Source: an uncultured Flavobacteriaceae bacterium (GTDB taxonomy: Bacteria; Bacteroidota; Bacteroidia; Flavobacteriales; Flavobacteriaceae). Taken from it: a stretch of DNA of 6,340 nucleotides. Location: assembly GCA_913020685.1 (NCBI GenBank), contig CAJWAY010000066.1, forward strand, positions 1 through 6,340. The letters are read 5' to 3'. This document shows positions 5,747-6,340 of the stretch, piece after piece. A program made the position numbers and the translations under genes. The first letter of the stretch is position 1; every line of letters begins with the position of its first letter. Below the pieces are notes generated by a model. The model had not been told where the DNA came from and ran no database searches. It saw nothing but the letters and a program-made list of their open reading frames with translations.

Positions 5747-6340
5747 GGATCAACATCTACATTAACCTTACATGATCTAAATATTGGAATTGACTCAAAA
5801 TGGCCCAATGTTTTTTTTATTATTTGTTTTACCCGATCCCTATAATTATTTGCCGAAATTTTTACTAAAATATGCATTCTATATCGGTTTCTGATTCTTG
5901 CTACAGGTGGAAAAACAGGTCCAAGTATTTGACCGTATTCCGACTGAAACAATACATTGACAATCCAATGACTTGCTTTTTTTAATATCTCCATATCGCT
6001 ATGATATACTACTATCCTGATGAGTCTGTTATAGGGAGGATAATAGTACTGTTTTCTATCTTTCAACTCTTGATTAAGCATCTGATCATAATTTCCATTT
6101 ATCACATGCTGAATGATAGGATGATGAGGCTGGTAAGTTTGGATCAAAACTTTACCCCTCAATACTTTCCTTCCAGCCCTTCCAGCTACCTGACTTAGCA
6201 TTTGATATGTTCTTTCGTGAGCCCTAAAATCAGGGAAATTCATCAGATGATCCGCATTTAAAACACCTACCAAATGAACATTTTGAAAATCCAATCCCTT
6301 GATTATCATTTGAGTGCCCACCAAAATTTTTACTTCTTGT
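5740..6340 (-). CDS. priA: Primosomal protein N' / replication restart helicase PriA (C-terminal part)
   Basis: The last 199 codons of PriA; the gene enters from the right edge, and its N-terminal DNA-binding and helicase-core parts are outside the window. PriA binds stalled forks and D-loops and reloads the replisome. Visible are helicase motif V, GTQMIIKGLDF (8-18 of this part), then VLNADHLMNFPDFRAHERTY (26-45), motif VI QVAGRAGR (50-57) with its arginines, the GKVLIQTYQPHHPII stretch (62-76), YPPYNRLIRI (100-109) and the C-terminal domain with LGPVFPPVARIRNRYR (139-154). The frame is open to the edge, so the apparent start near 6324 is not real: that codon is TTG, an internal Leu in ILVGTQ. 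Its TGA stop overlaps the LytTR gene by 7 nt. No terminator is visible after it. Confidence 0.95.
   Translation of the reverse strand, partial: QEVKILVGTQMIIKGLDFQNVHLVGVLNADHLMNFPDFRAHERTYQMLSQVAGRAGRKVLRGKVLIQTYQPHHPIIQHVINGNYDQMLNQELKDRKQYYYPPYNRLIRIVVYHSDMEILKKASHWIVNVLFQSEYGQILGPVFPPVARIRNRYRMHILVKISANNYRDRVKQIIKKTLGHFESIPIFRSCKVNVDVDPY

Noticed and set aside
1..6340. Mobile element, CRISPR array, toxin-antitoxin, defence or prophage genes
   Set aside because: No repeat arrays, transposase-like frames, terminal inverted repeats or abrupt change in base composition were seen on either strand.

Overview
The window comes from an AT-rich member of the Bacteroidota, most likely a flavobacterium-like organism. 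Four things point there: a PorP/SprF-type protein of the type IX secretion system (T9SS); a Bacteroidota-style histidyl-tRNA synthetase; the order rpsF-rpsR-rplI with no ssb between; and a TTG-N20-TAnnTTTG promoter. No gene has a convincing Shine-Dalgarno sequence. There are no tRNA or rRNA genes, insertion sequences, CRISPR arrays or phage genes, and no gene-free stretch reaches 300 bases. Nine coding regions fill almost the whole window; the first and last are cut by its edges.

Left part (1-1872, + strand). The last 13 codons of an unknown protein lie 3 nt before a porP/sprF-like gene. The tail resembles the end of a gliding-motility-type (type B) T9SS C-terminal domain, so this may be a secreted substrate paired with its dedicated outer-membrane partner. 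After an 83-nt gap comes a membrane-bound di-iron hydroxylase of the sterol desaturase/fatty acid hydroxylase superfamily.

Middle part (1869-4929, - strand). Transcription runs right to left. rpsF, rpsR and rplI (ribosomal proteins bS6, bS18 and bL9) form a compact operon with a clear promoter at 4950-4980 and a strong intrinsic terminator at 3775-3800. Just beyond the terminator lie a small conserved-type hypothetical gene (DUF6495-like) and hisS. hisS meets the hydroxylase gene tail to tail, and both stop codons sit in one CTAG.

Right part (5048-6340). A LytTR-type regulator is transcribed divergently from rpsF. Its receiver domain has lost the phospho-acceptor aspartate and the acidic pocket. 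It overlaps, tail to tail by 7 nt, the 3' end of priA (replication-restart helicase), whose 5' part lies outside the window.

Most of the window is core translation and replication genes. I see no clear sign of an undescribed multi-gene system. The points most worth a second look are the pseudo-receiver regulator beside the ribosomal operon, the terminator placed 12 nt before a start codon, and the putative substrate-PorP pair.
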